A stretch of DNA of 64,000 bases from Rhizobium oryzicola (GTDB taxonomy: Bacteria; Pseudomonadota; Alphaproteobacteria; Rhizobiales; Rhizobiaceae): NCBI RefSeq assembly GCF_030504645.1, contig NZ_JAUKWQ010000002.1, forward strand, positions 1 to 64,000, in the 5' to 3' direction. Below, one piece after another: positions 49,552-59,075 of this stretch (positions are counted from its first letter, which is position 1; every line of letters starts with the position of its first letter). The notes beneath the pieces are model-generated. The model had not been told where the DNA came from. It did no database searches and saw nothing but the letters and a program-made list of their open reading frames with translations. Made by a program: the position numbers and the translations under genes.

Positions 49552-51762
49552 TTAGTTTTCCGGCTCAAGCATGATCGTGGCAAGAGGCGGAAGCGTTACG
49601 TCAGCATAAATCGTGCCACCGGCATCAACTGCCTGAACACGTCCCCCATTGCCCTTGCCGCTACCGCCATAAATTTCCGCATCCGTATTCAGCACTTCGC
49701 GCCAGCGACCGGCACTTGGCAATGGAATGCGATAGTTTTCCCGATAGACGGGTGTGAAATTGGAGATCACCACCACCGGCTTTTCGCCCGGCGCCTTGCG
49801 CAGCCAGGCATAGACCGAGTTTTCCGCGTCATCCGCCAGGATCCATTCAAAGCCTTCCGGCTCGCAATCGCGGGCATGTAGCGCAGGCTTAGAGCGATAG
49901 GTGAAGTTCAGATCGCGCACGAGACGGCGCATGCCTTCATGCGGATGGTAATGCAGGAGGTTCCAGTCGAGCGAGCGCTCCTCGCTCCATTCGCTCCACT
50001 GGGCAAATTCCTGACCCATGAACAGCAGCTTCTTGCCGGGATAGCCCCACATGAAGCCGTAATAGGCGCGCAGGTTCGCAAACTTCTGCCAGTCATCCCC
50101 GGCCATCTTGGCAATCAACGAGCCCTTGCCATGCACCACTTCATCATGGCTGAGCGGCAGGATGAAGTTTTCTGAGAAGGCATAGAGCAGGCCGAAAGTC
50201 AGTTCATTGTGGTGGAACTTGCGATACACCGGCTCCCGCTTCAGGTAGCTCAGCGTATCGTGCATGAAGCCCATATTCCACTTGAAGCCGAAACCGAGGC
50301 CCCCTTCATGCACAGGGTGCGAGACCTTGGGCCAGGATGTCGATTCCTCGGCAATCGTCATCACACCAGGATGGGCGGAGTAGCTCAGTGTGTTCAGCTT
50401 CTGCAGGAAACGAACCGCCTCCAGGTTTTCGCGCCCGCCATATTCGTTGGGGATCCACTCGCCTTCCTTGCGGGAATAATCGAGGTAGAGCATTGAGGCG
50501 ACTGCATCGACGCGAAGGCCATCGAGATGGAATTTCTCGGCCCAGTAAAGAGCGTTGTTGATCAGGTAGGACAGCACCTCGATCCGGCCGAAATTGTAGA
50601 TCGCCGTGTTCCAATCCGGGTGATAGCCCTGGCGTGGATCGGCATGTTCATAGAGCGCGGTGCCATCGAATTCGCGAAGGCCATGGGCATCGGTCGGAAA
50701 ATGCGCGGGCACCCAGTCAAGGATGACGCCGATACCGACCTTGTGACAGCCATTGACGAAGCGGGCAAAGCCCTCGGGTTCGCCGAAGCGGGCCGTCGGT
50801 GCGTAAAGCCCCGTCGTCTGGTATCCCCAGGACGGGTCATATGGATGTTCGGTAATGGGCAGGAACTCGATATGGGTAAAGCCCATATCGACAACGTAAG
50901 GGATCAGCTCTGCCGCCAACTCATCCCAGCTCATGAAGGTGCCATCTGCCCGGCGGCGCCAGGAGCCGGCATGGACTTCATAGATGGAAATCGCTTGGCG
51001 ACGGTGATCTGCCTTTTCCCAGAAGTCGCGATGGGCCTTGTCGTCCCACTTCTGCTCCAGTTCGGGAGCCGCGACGGAAGCCGTCTGTGGGCGAAGCTCC
51101 GCGCGGCGGGCATAGGGATCCGCTTTCAGTGGCAAAGGTTCGCCCGTTTTGCCAATGATCTCGAACTTGTAGGTCGCACCGGGGCGTACATCGGGCGCGA
51201 AGATTTCCCAGATGCCTGTATCGACGCGCAGGCGCATGACGTGCCTGCGTCCGTCCCAGTTATTGAAATCGCCAACCACGGAAACGCGTGCCGCATTGGG
51301 TGCCCAGACGGCGAAGTGGAAGCCTTCAACGCCCTCATGCTTGATAGGGTGTGCGCCCATCTTGTCGAACAGGCGCAGGTGCGAACCTTCACGGACGAAG
51401 TAATCGTCCATGGGGCCGAGGATGGGGCCGAAGCTGTAGGGATCGGTAATTGCCCATTCCACATCGCCGCGATAGGCGCGATAGCGTACGGGTTTTGGGC
51501 TTGGCAGCGCAACCGTGCCCTCAAAATATCCGGCTTCGTGGGCAAGCGATAATTCGCCAATTTCGCTCCCGTCGAGCGACAGAACCGTGACCGCTTCCGC
51601 ACCGGGAATGAAACAGCGGGCGACGACGAAGTCGCCCGCTTTATGGGTGCCGAGGACTGCGAAGGGATTGCCGTGGGAACCGCGGATGATCGCCTCGATC
51701 TCGGTAGGAGCAATTGTGCCGGGTCGTCCGTCCTTACCGAGCTGCTTAGGCGTATCGATCAT
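49552..51762 (-). CDS. glgB: 1,4-alpha-glucan branching enzyme
   Basis: A 736-residue GH13 branching enzyme. CBM48 domains occupy about 25-240, then the barrel with nucleophile Asp419 in LRVDAVASMLY, Glu472 in AEES, and Asp540 in LPLSHDEVVHGK. It moves alpha-1,4 chains to alpha-1,6 positions. Its ATG overlaps the TGA of glgP (TGATG). Confidence 0.95.
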   Translation of the reverse strand: MIDTPKQLGKDGRPGTIAPTEIEAIIRGSHGNPFAVLGTHKAGDFVVARCFIPGAEAVTVLSLDGSEIGELSLAHEAGYFEGTVALPSPKPVRYRAYRGDVEWAITDPYSFGPILGPMDDYFVREGSHLRLFDKMGAHPIKHEGVEGFHFAVWAPNAARVSVVGDFNNWDGRRHVMRLRVDTGIWEIFAPDVRPGATYKFEIIGKTGEPLPLKADPYARRAELRPQTASVAAPELEQKWDDKAHRDFWEKADHRRQAISIYEVHAGSWRRRADGTFMSWDELAAELIPYVVDMGFTHIEFLPITEHPYDPSWGYQTTGLYAPTARFGEPEGFARFVNGCHKVGIGVILDWVPAHFPTDAHGLREFDGTALYEHADPRQGYHPDWNTAIYNFGRIEVLSYLINNALYWAEKFHLDGLRVDAVASMLYLDYSRKEGEWIPNEYGGRENLEAVRFLQKLNTLSYSAHPGVMTIAEESTSWPKVSHPVHEGGLGFGFKWNMGFMHDTLSYLKREPVYRKFHHNELTFGLLYAFSENFILPLSHDEVVHGKGSLIAKMAGDDWQKFANLRAYYGFMWGYPGKKLLFMGQEFAQWSEWSEERSLDWNLLHYHPHEGMRRLVRDLNFTYRSKPALHARDCEPEGFEWILADDAENSVYAWLRKAPGEKPVVVISNFTPVYRENYRIPLPSAGRWREVLNTDAEIYGGSGKGNGGRVQAVDAGGTIYADVTLPPLATIMLEPEN

Positions 51763-54224
51763 CAGGCTCTCCAGATCTCCGTCGCATACTGGCGAATGGT
51801 TCGGTCCGAAGAGAACCAGCCCATGCGCGCGGTGTTGCGGATCGTCTTGGCATACCAGCTGGTCTGGTCGTTCCAGATCTGGTCGACTTCACGCTGCGCT
51901 TTCGCATAGGCGTCGAAATCACCAGCGACCATGAACCAGTCGTGATTGTAGATGCCGTCCATCAGGCTGGTGAAGCGGGAACGGTCATCCGGTGAGAAGA
52001 CACCAGACGCGATGGCCGCCAGCGCCTGTGCCAGTTCGCGCGAGCTTTCGATAATGGCGCGCGGATTGTGACCATCGGCGCGGGTGCGTGCGACTTCCTC
52101 GGCGGTCATGCCGAAGATCACGATGTTTTCCGGGCCCACATGGTCACGCATTTCCACATTGGCACCATCCAACGTGCCGATAGTCAAGGCACCATTCAAT
52201 GCAAATTTCATATTGCCTGTGCCGGAGGCTTCCATGCCGGCGGTCGAAATCTGCTCCGACAGGTCGGCCGCAGGCACCATGACTTCCGCCAGCGATACAT
52301 TGTAGTTCGGCACGAAGACGACCTTCAACAGACCACGTACCGCCGGATCGTTGTTGATGACGCGGGCAACATCATTGGCCAGTTTGATGATCAGCTTGGC
52401 ATTGTGATAGCTCGGCGCCGCCTTGCCGGCGAAGAACTTGACGCGCGGCACCCAGTCCAGCTCCGGATGGGAACGGATCTGGTCATAGAGCGCCACCGCC
52501 TCAATGATGTTGAGAAGCTGACGCTTGTATTCGTGGATGCGCTTGATCTGGATGTCGAACATGGCCGACGGATCGAGCCTGATGCCCATGCGGCTGCCGA
52601 TCAGATTGGCGAGCTGAACCTTGTTGGCCCGCTTGATGGCGGCGAACTTCTCCTGGAAGCTCTTGTCGTCGGCAAAGGCGTCCAGCGCCTTAAGCTGCTC
52701 GGTGTCGTCCTCGAACGCATCGCCGATCGCATCGCGGATCAGGTTGGTGAGGCCCGGATTGCATTGCATCAGCCAGCGACGCGGCGTGATGCCGTTCGTC
52801 TTGTTGTTGATCCGCTCCGGATAGAGGGAGTGCAGGTCGGCAAACACGGTTTCCTTCATCAGGTCCGTGTGAAGGGCAGATACGCCATTGATCGAATGGG
52901 AGCCGACAAAGGCGAGGTTGCCCATGCGCACGCGACGGTCGCCGTTCTCATCGATCAGCGAGATCGCGCGGATCTGCGTGTCGCCAAACTTCTTTTCCTT
53001 GCGCGCATCGAGCAGGATCTTGGTGTTGATCGTGTAGACGATCTGCATGTGGCGCGGCAGCATGCGCTCGAACAGCGGCACGGGCCAGCTCTCCAATGCT
53101 TCCGGCAGCAGCGTGTGGTTGGTGTAGGAGAAGGTCTGTCGGGTGATATCCCAAGCTTCATCGAAATCCATGCCGTGGACATCGCACAGCAGGCGCATCA
53201 TTTCGGCAATCGAGACGGCAGGGTGGGTATCGTTCAGCTGGATCGAAACCTTCTCGTGAAGGTTTGTAAAATCCGGATACTGCTGCAGATGGCGGCGCAG
53301 GATGTCCTGCAGCGATGCGGAGGAGAAGAAGTACTCCTGGCGCAGACGAAGTTCCTGACCGGCTGGGTTTGCATCCGCCGGATATAGAACGCGCGTCAGC
53401 GTTTCGGCTTTTGTGCTTTCGCGCAGTGCGCCGATATGATCGCCGGCGTTGAAGGCGTCGAGCAGGATTGGGTCGATCGGTTGGGCCGACCAGAGACGCA
53501 GCGTGTTGACGCGCTTGCCGCGCCAGCCGACGATCGGCGTATCATAGGCCATCGCAATCACGCGCTCGGCGGGCTTCCACACGTAGCGCGGCGGTTCGTC
53601 ATAGCCGCCGACCGTTTCGACGGAGCCGCCAAAACCGATTTCATAGGAGCTTTCGCGGCGCTCAAATTCCCAAGGGTTGCCGTGGGCCAGCCAGCTTTCC
53701 GGCAGCTCCACTTGCCAACCATCGGCCATCTGTTGACGGAAAAGGCCATGCACGTAGCGAATACCATAGCCATAGGCCGGGATATCGACGGTGGCCATGC
53801 TTTCCATGAAGCAGGCTGCCAGGCGGCCAAGGCCACCATTGCCCAAGGCGGCATCCGGCTCCAGGCCGGCAATGACATCAATGTCTACGCCCAGCGACGT
53901 CAGCGCATCGCGGATTTCGTTCAGAAGGCCCATGTTGCTGACAGCGTCGCGCATCAGCCGGCCGATCAGAAACTCCAGCGATAGGTAGTAAACGCGCTTG
54001 TCACCAGTACGATAGACCTTGCGGGTGGATTCCATCCACTTGTCGATGACTCGGTCTCGCACGACAAGGATTGTTGCCGTCAGCCAATCATGCGGCTTGG
54101 CCACCTTGGCATCCTTGCCGATACGGTAGGTCAACCGTTCGATGATCTCCTCGGCCATGATTTCGGGGCGGGAGCTGCGGGGAGCCGGCTGAGGGATGTC
54201 GACTGGGGAGAGATTGTTGCTCAT
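51762..54224 (-). CDS. glgP: Glycogen phosphorylase
   Basis: An 820-residue GT35 phosphorylase that releases glucose 1-phosphate from glycogen. The PLP-binding lysine lies in EASGTGNMKFALNGALTIGTLDGAN; the N-terminal VYYLSLEFLIGRL is typical. It is the first gene of the operon glgP, glgB, glgC, glgA, pgm. The ATG 54224 has only a weak ribosome binding site. The bases upstream to the VWA gene (54225-54444) hold the operon promoter and a terminator for the VWA gene. Confidence 0.96.
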   Translation of the reverse strand: MSNNLSPVDIPQPAPRSSRPEIMAEEIIERLTYRIGKDAKVAKPHDWLTATILVVRDRVIDKWMESTRKVYRTGDKRVYYLSLEFLIGRLMRDAVSNMGLLNEIRDALTSLGVDIDVIAGLEPDAALGNGGLGRLAACFMESMATVDIPAYGYGIRYVHGLFRQQMADGWQVELPESWLAHGNPWEFERRESSYEIGFGGSVETVGGYDEPPRYVWKPAERVIAMAYDTPIVGWRGKRVNTLRLWSAQPIDPILLDAFNAGDHIGALRESTKAETLTRVLYPADANPAGQELRLRQEYFFSSASLQDILRRHLQQYPDFTNLHEKVSIQLNDTHPAVSIAEMMRLLCDVHGMDFDEAWDITRQTFSYTNHTLLPEALESWPVPLFERMLPRHMQIVYTINTKILLDARKEKKFGDTQIRAISLIDENGDRRVRMGNLAFVGSHSINGVSALHTDLMKETVFADLHSLYPERINNKTNGITPRRWLMQCNPGLTNLIRDAIGDAFEDDTEQLKALDAFADDKSFQEKFAAIKRANKVQLANLIGSRMGIRLDPSAMFDIQIKRIHEYKRQLLNIIEAVALYDQIRSHPELDWVPRVKFFAGKAAPSYHNAKLIIKLANDVARVINNDPAVRGLLKVVFVPNYNVSLAEVMVPAADLSEQISTAGMEASGTGNMKFALNGALTIGTLDGANVEMRDHVGPENIVIFGMTAEEVARTRADGHNPRAIIESSRELAQALAAIASGVFSPDDRSRFTSLMDGIYNHDWFMVAGDFDAYAKAQREVDQIWNDQTSWYAKTIRNTARMGWFSSDRTIRQYATEIWRA

Positions 54225-54390
54225 GTGGTAGCCAACTTTGCTGGTGGAACGTGGGAGGGGGCGTTCAAATCAGTCCATCTGGCATGATCTTGGGCAACAG
54301 TTTATGCACCGTTATGATGCAGATGCAATGCCTTCTTCACGAGGGTGCGAAAGACTTGGCGAGCAGCACAAGCTATTCCACTTGCTCCGG

Positions 54391-54420
54391 AAAATGAAAA
54401 CGCCCGCCAAAAGGCGGGCG
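54391..54420 (-). terminator. Terminator of the VWA-domain gene
   Basis: CGCCCGCC and GGCGGGCG form an 8-pair stem with an AAAA loop (TTTT on the minus strand), followed on the minus strand by TTTTCATTTT. Confidence 0.82.
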
Positions 54421-54444
54421 ACGAATTGCAGATGTTGATCTGTT

Positions 54445-55665
54445 TCAATTTGTCAATCGGGTAGCAGATTTTGCAGCCTTGTTGGCGATGTCGCCGAAGG
54501 CCTGGACAAGTTCAGCCATGTCGTCTGGCTCGTAGTAATAATCGCTGGAGCTTGCGCAGTAGCTTAGCAGCGATTTGCCACGAGTCGGTGCCATGAAGGC
54601 GACCGTGAAAATCTTGATACCATCGTTCTTTGCTGCTGCACAGGATGTGCGCACTTGCTGGTCCAGCGAGGAGTCCCAGTAGGAACTGTTGCCGGTCATT
54701 TCGCCGTCAGTCATCAGCACGATGAAGCGGTTGAAACTGTCATTGCCTTTGGCTTTCTGGGCGCTCGCTTCCGTTGAGTTGGAGCTTTTGAGTGCATCAT
54801 AGGCAATCTTCATTGCTCCCGTTGCGTCGGTGCCTCCGGTGGGCCTATTAGGCAGTGCGCTGACATAGCTTGATGCTGCGGCGGTCCCCCAGCTTATGGG
54901 AGTGGGTTGCTGCGTTTGGTCCGTATAAGAAACTGCTCCTACCCGCACCAGTGTACCGGCTGGATCCGACTTGTTCAGAGAGTTGAACAACACATTTGCC
55001 GCTGTCTTCAGCGCTTCCACTTTGCGGATGTAGCACGGGTAGTAGAACGCTGCATTTGGCCAGGAGTCTTCGGTGTAATTACTGCAAGAGTTGACCGAAG
55101 GGTTTTTCTGATCGGTAATGAAAGACATCGAGCCGGAGCGGTCGAGTGCCAGGTACATGGAGATGCCGTTCTGTGTGTCCATGTTACTCGATGCGGTCGA
55201 TATAACGCGGATCGTCACTGTCTTTCCGGCAATCAGGCTGGTAATCGGGTTCAGTTGGAGATTGTAAGCGGTTTCCAGTTTCAGTTGGAAGCCTTTGCTG
55301 GAGCCGGTATTGACCGTCTGGGATGAGCTTACGACCGTGGCTTTTTTGATTTCGTCCTTCAGGGCTGCGCGGTCTGCATCCGACATGCCGCTATCTGCGC
55401 TGTGATCAAGAAGTTGGCTCGCCAAAATGTCCCGGGCAAGCGTTTGTGCATCCGGCAGGGGCATGCCCTTTTGGGCCATAGCGGATGCGGCAGCCAGTGC
55501 TGCGGCATCGGCCGTTGCCTGAATGTCGTTCTTCTTCTGCATGGCGTTGTTCACGTCCAATGCAATACCGGCAACGCCGATCGTAATCGGAAAAAGCAAG
55601 GCACTCATCATGGCGAAATTACCGCCGCGGTCCTTGAGAAGCCTTGTTATGGAAAATGCATTCAT
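54445..55665 (-). CDS. Tad-like membrane protein with VWA domain
   Basis: A 406-residue protein with one N-terminal membrane helix of the TadE/TadG type (FAMMSALLFPITIGVAGIALDV) and a Flp-pilus-associated TadE-like start, then a von Willebrand factor A domain with the MIDAS motif DRSGS (Asp175, Ser177, Ser179) and a conserved FIVLMTDGEMTG. It is probably held on the outer face of the inner membrane. No tad/cpa genes are adjacent, so a pilus role is not shown. The start is uncertain: GTG 55683, ATG 55674 or ATG 55665; I chose 55665 because a GGATGG precedes it. Confidence 0.8.
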   Translation of the reverse strand: MNAFSITRLLKDRGGNFAMMSALLFPITIGVAGIALDVNNAMQKKNDIQATADAAALAAASAMAQKGMPLPDAQTLARDILASQLLDHSADSGMSDADRAALKDEIKKATVVSSSQTVNTGSSKGFQLKLETAYNLQLNPITSLIAGKTVTIRVISTASSNMDTQNGISMYLALDRSGSMSFITDQKNPSVNSCSNYTEDSWPNAAFYYPCYIRKVEALKTAANVLFNSLNKSDPAGTLVRVGAVSYTDQTQQPTPISWGTAAASSYVSALPNRPTGGTDATGAMKIAYDALKSSNSTEASAQKAKGNDSFNRFIVLMTDGEMTGNSSYWDSSLDQQVRTSCAAAKNDGIKIFTVAFMAPTRGKSLLSYCASSSDYYYEPDDMAELVQAFGDIANKAAKSATRLTN

Positions 55666-55776
55666 TTGCGCCATCCGGTTCACATCATTGAACAGGACTA
55701 CGGATACATATGAGCTGTATCTGAAGAACTAACCCGATTGATCGGAATTTAATGAATCGCCCGAAATCGGAGCGAA

Positions 55777-56658
55777 TTAGGCTTTAAGCGGGATGACGTC
55801 GACGGATTGAATGGTCTGATGCTGGCCATAACTTTTCAGCACACCGATGACGGGTGCGACATCCGAATAGTCGCGACCATAGCCGACCACGATATGATCG
55901 GAGGTTGCGGGGATGTTGTTGGTTGGATCGAGTTCGATATAGCCCGTGCTCTTGCCGCACCAGATGCGCACCCAGGCATGCATGGCATCCGCGCCTTCCA
56001 GACGCTCCTTGCCCGGCGGCGGAATCGTGCGCAGGAAGCCGCTGACATAGCCTGCGGGAATGCCGAGGCTGCGCAACGCCACGATCATGATGTGGCTGAA
56101 ATCCTGACACACTCCGCGCTTCAACCGAAAGGCTTCCTTCGGCGTCGTATCGACGGTGGTGGCTTTCGAATCGTAGGTGAAGTCCTTGTGGATGCGCGCA
56201 CAGATCGCCATCGCGATCTCGCGGACCGTTTGTCCCGGCGTGATGAGCTTGCGAGCGTATTCGGCAATCTGCGCGTCTTCAGGCAGCCGCGGACTGGGCG
56301 AGATCAGATGATGCGGGGAATCGGCTGCCACTGACCGCAAGGCCAGTAGTTCCTCGCGCAGCTTCGGCAGTTCCGGTGATAGATCGGCCATCAGCGCCGG
56401 TGTCTCGACCTGCACGCGGGCCTGCATGCGAATATCGAGCCGCTCATGCGGGGAGCGAAACAGGATAGAGGTTGCCTGCTGACCAAAGAAGTCGATGAAG
56501 CTTGCGCGTTCGTCGGCATGGGGTGATACGGTCAGGGAGCCTGCGATCAGCCGCTGACGGTCCGGAATGGAGATGGGCATGACCCGCAGAAGGTGCCGTG
56601 CACCGGAGGGCGGTGCTTCATAGAGATAGCCCATGTGCAGGTGAAGATCATAAAGCAT
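55777..56658 (-). CDS. Transglutaminase-like cysteine protease-fold protein
   Basis: A 293-residue protein with an N-terminal bacterial transglutaminase-associated domain (about 1-120) and a core with catalytic triad Cys184 (RGVCQDFSH), His227 (DAMHAWVRIW) and Asp244 (IELDPTNN). It may act as an amidase, peptidase or peptide-joining enzyme. It starts 4 bases after the ATP-grasp/alpha-E gene and ends the operon of three. No Anbu-type NTN hydrolase, which often sits in these operons, follows. Confidence 0.9.
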   Translation of the reverse strand: MLYDLHLHMGYLYEAPPSGARHLLRVMPISIPDRQRLIAGSLTVSPHADERASFIDFFGQQATSILFRSPHERLDIRMQARVQVETPALMADLSPELPKLREELLALRSVAADSPHHLISPSPRLPEDAQIAEYARKLITPGQTVREIAMAICARIHKDFTYDSKATTVDTTPKEAFRLKRGVCQDFSHIMIVALRSLGIPAGYVSGFLRTIPPPGKERLEGADAMHAWVRIWCGKSTGYIELDPTNNIPATSDHIVVGYGRDYSDVAPVIGVLKSYGQHQTIQSVDVIPLKA

Positions 56659-56662
56659 GGGT

Positions 56663-59074
56663 CTATCCGAAGTAGGTCTGACCAAGCAGGTCGGAAAGCT
56701 TTTCCATTTCCGATTCCAGCTTCTGGTAAACCTCGTTGGTCATGGCTTCCGGCGTCATGACGGCAAGGCCCGAATGCAGGCGCATCGCCTCGCGGTCGAG
56801 CGGCGACATTTGCCCGCTGCCGAACGGATGCGGCAACTGTTCCACCTCGGTACGGATTTCGTTCAACTGGAACAGGATCGAGCGCGGGTTCAGCGGATCG
56901 AGCGCCAGAAGGTCCGTCACCGTCAGGCGGGCGGTGTTCACATTATAACGGCGCCGATGGGTCATGACGCTGTCGCCGATTTCGAGCAGCATGTCGAGCG
57001 AGCCATCGGGCGCATCGGGGCCGGACATATGGCCCAGCATGCGCGTCATATGCAGGCCGCGTTCCAGATAACGGCCGATGGAGAGAAAGCGCCAGCCTGT
57101 GAAACGGTACATGTTTTCATGCACGAGACCTGCAAAGCCAGCAAGCTTGCGCAGGAGAACGGTCATCGCGTGGGCTGCGTCGTCTCCCGGCTGCACCGCT
57201 TCATGGAAGCGCTTGGCGGTCTTGGCGAGATCGTTCAGCGCCAGCCAGCCATCCGGCGAGAAGCGGTCGCGAATATTGCTTGCAGAATAGATGGCGCTGT
57301 CGATGTTGCGGATCAAAGGCTCCGGCACGGCTTTCGCCATGTCGATGTCGATACCCTTCATGTAGCGGGTCACGTCTGCCAGCAGCGGCTGGCTCGGATC
57401 GGCCGATTCTGCAAAACGCATATGCCACGCACGCAGGATGCGAAGTGCACCTTCCGCCCGCTCGATATAGCGACCCAGCCAGAAGAGGTTATCGGCGGCC
57501 CGGCTCGGCAGGCTGCCCGGCATGTTGCGCGAGAAGGTTTCTTCCGGGGGCAGCAGCGTCTGCCGCTCCACCGGCTTGTCGGACACGATCCACACATCCG
57601 CGGCCGTGCCGCCCGCTTGCATGGCAATCGCGGCCACATCATCGCCGGAACCGATCCGGGCAAAACCGCCCGGCATGATCTGCCAGCCCTTTTCCGTCCG
57701 CGCTGCAAAGACACGCAGCGACATGGGCCGAGGGATAAGCTTGCCGTTGACGTAAGCCGGGGTGGTGGAGAGCGTTACCAGTTCCTGACCGACAAGCTGG
57801 TTGCCTTCCGCGGCCAGCCATTTTTCTATCTCGGCCTTCGTGCCGCCGCGCTTTGCGCCGAGCACAGACTGGCCGTTGTCATCAAAGAAGGGCGCGCGCG
57901 AATAGGCGGGTCCGATCACCATCTTCCCGATGTTTTCGGCCACATGCTCCCGCTCCGTCTTCTGGCCGCACCACCAGGTGGCGATGGATGGCAGCAGCAG
58001 ATCCTCATCCAGCAGATGGCGGGAGATGCGCGGCGTGAATGCCAACAGAGCGCGCGTCTCCAGAATGCCGGAGCCCAGAGCATTGACGATTGTGACGGAC
58101 CCGGCCCGCAGGGCCTGCACCATGCCGGGCGTGCCGATATGCGAATACTGGTTGAGTTCGAGCGGATCGGCATAGGACGCATCGAGACGCCGCCAGAGTA
58201 CGCCGACCGGCTTCAATCCGGCAACGGTGCGCACCATCACCCGGTCGTTGACGACGGCCAGATCTTCGCCTTCCAGCAGCATGAAGCCGAGATAGCGGGC
58301 GATATAGGCATGCTCGAAATAGGTTTCGTTGGCTGGGCCTGGGGTTAGAACGGCGATGCGGTCATCCGGATATTGCTTGTGGGCCTGCAGCGCGTTGCGG
58401 AAGGCGCCGAAGAAAGAGGCGAGCCGATGCACATGCGTTTCGCCATAGATATCCGAAAAGGCGCGGGTGGTCGCCACGCGGTTTTCCAGCGCAAAACCTG
58501 CGCCTGATGGCGCCTGTGTGCGGTCGGCCAGAACCCACCAATTGCCATCGGGACCGCGACCGATTTCGAAGGAACAGAAATGCAGGTAGTGGCCGTGTGC
58601 GGGTTTCACACCCACCAGCGGCCGCAGGAATTCCGGATTGGAGGCGACGAGTGCCGGCGGCAGGATACCTTCTTCCACCAGCCGGTTGTCGCTGTAGATA
58701 TCCGCGACGGTCCTTTCCAGGAGTTCGGCCCGCTGAACCAAGCCGCGCTCGACCTTCTCCCATTCCTTTGCATCGATCAGGACAGGCACATGCGAAATCG
58801 GCCAGCTGCGCTCGCCGCTGCCCTTGGCGCCATAGGCCCTGTAGAACACGCCGGCATCGCGCAGGTAACGATCCGCACGCGCGAAGCGCTCATGCAATTC
58901 GCTTTCCGACATGCAGCTCAACGAATCGATCAGGTTTTGCCAGACCGGGCGGATCTGCCCGCTCCGGTCCAGCATCTCGTCCGGCACACCCGGCAGCGCG
59001 CGATAGCCAAGGATCGGATCGGTGCCGATCGCTTCGCTCAGTTTCACCGCTTCGCTTGCCGGGGTCACTGCCAA
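56663..59074 (-). CDS. Circularly permuted ATP-grasp / alpha-E fusion protein
   Basis: An 803-residue fusion. Residues about 60-490 are a circularly permuted ATP-grasp domain type 2 (formerly DUF404/DUF407; ERTVADIYSDNRLVEEGILPP, LADRTQAPSGAGFALENR). Residues about 519-800 are an alpha-E helical domain (DUF403; MPGSLPSRAADNLFWLGRYIERAE). In many bacteria these are separate genes. ATP-grasp ligases join an acid to an amine; together with the flanking transglutaminase-type proteins a peptide product is predicted. The start is TTG 59074 with AGGAG six bases upstream, one base after the DUF2126 stop. Confidence 0.9.
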   Translation of the reverse strand: MAVTPASEAVKLSEAIGTDPILGYRALPGVPDEMLDRSGQIRPVWQNLIDSLSCMSESELHERFARADRYLRDAGVFYRAYGAKGSGERSWPISHVPVLIDAKEWEKVERGLVQRAELLERTVADIYSDNRLVEEGILPPALVASNPEFLRPLVGVKPAHGHYLHFCSFEIGRGPDGNWWVLADRTQAPSGAGFALENRVATTRAFSDIYGETHVHRLASFFGAFRNALQAHKQYPDDRIAVLTPGPANETYFEHAYIARYLGFMLLEGEDLAVVNDRVMVRTVAGLKPVGVLWRRLDASYADPLELNQYSHIGTPGMVQALRAGSVTIVNALGSGILETRALLAFTPRISRHLLDEDLLLPSIATWWCGQKTEREHVAENIGKMVIGPAYSRAPFFDDNGQSVLGAKRGGTKAEIEKWLAAEGNQLVGQELVTLSTTPAYVNGKLIPRPMSLRVFAARTEKGWQIMPGGFARIGSGDDVAAIAMQAGGTAADVWIVSDKPVERQTLLPPEETFSRNMPGSLPSRAADNLFWLGRYIERAEGALRILRAWHMRFAESADPSQPLLADVTRYMKGIDIDMAKAVPEPLIRNIDSAIYSASNIRDRFSPDGWLALNDLAKTAKRFHEAVQPGDDAAHAMTVLLRKLAGFAGLVHENMYRFTGWRFLSIGRYLERGLHMTRMLGHMSGPDAPDGSLDMLLEIGDSVMTHRRRYNVNTARLTVTDLLALDPLNPRSILFQLNEIRTEVEQLPHPFGSGQMSPLDREAMRLHSGLAVMTPEAMTNEVYQKLESEMEKLSDLLGQTYFG

Positions 59075-59075
59075 T

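Noticed and set aside
48586..49881. 431-codon plus-strand frame over glgC and glgB
   Set aside because: Antisense shadow with no recognised domain.
52068..53387. 439-codon plus-strand frame inside glgP
   Set aside because: Antisense shadow; glgP is intact.
56657..58348. 563-codon plus-strand frame inside the ATP-grasp/alpha-E gene
   Set aside because: Antisense shadow; low similarity to any family and dominated by Arg/His/Gln.
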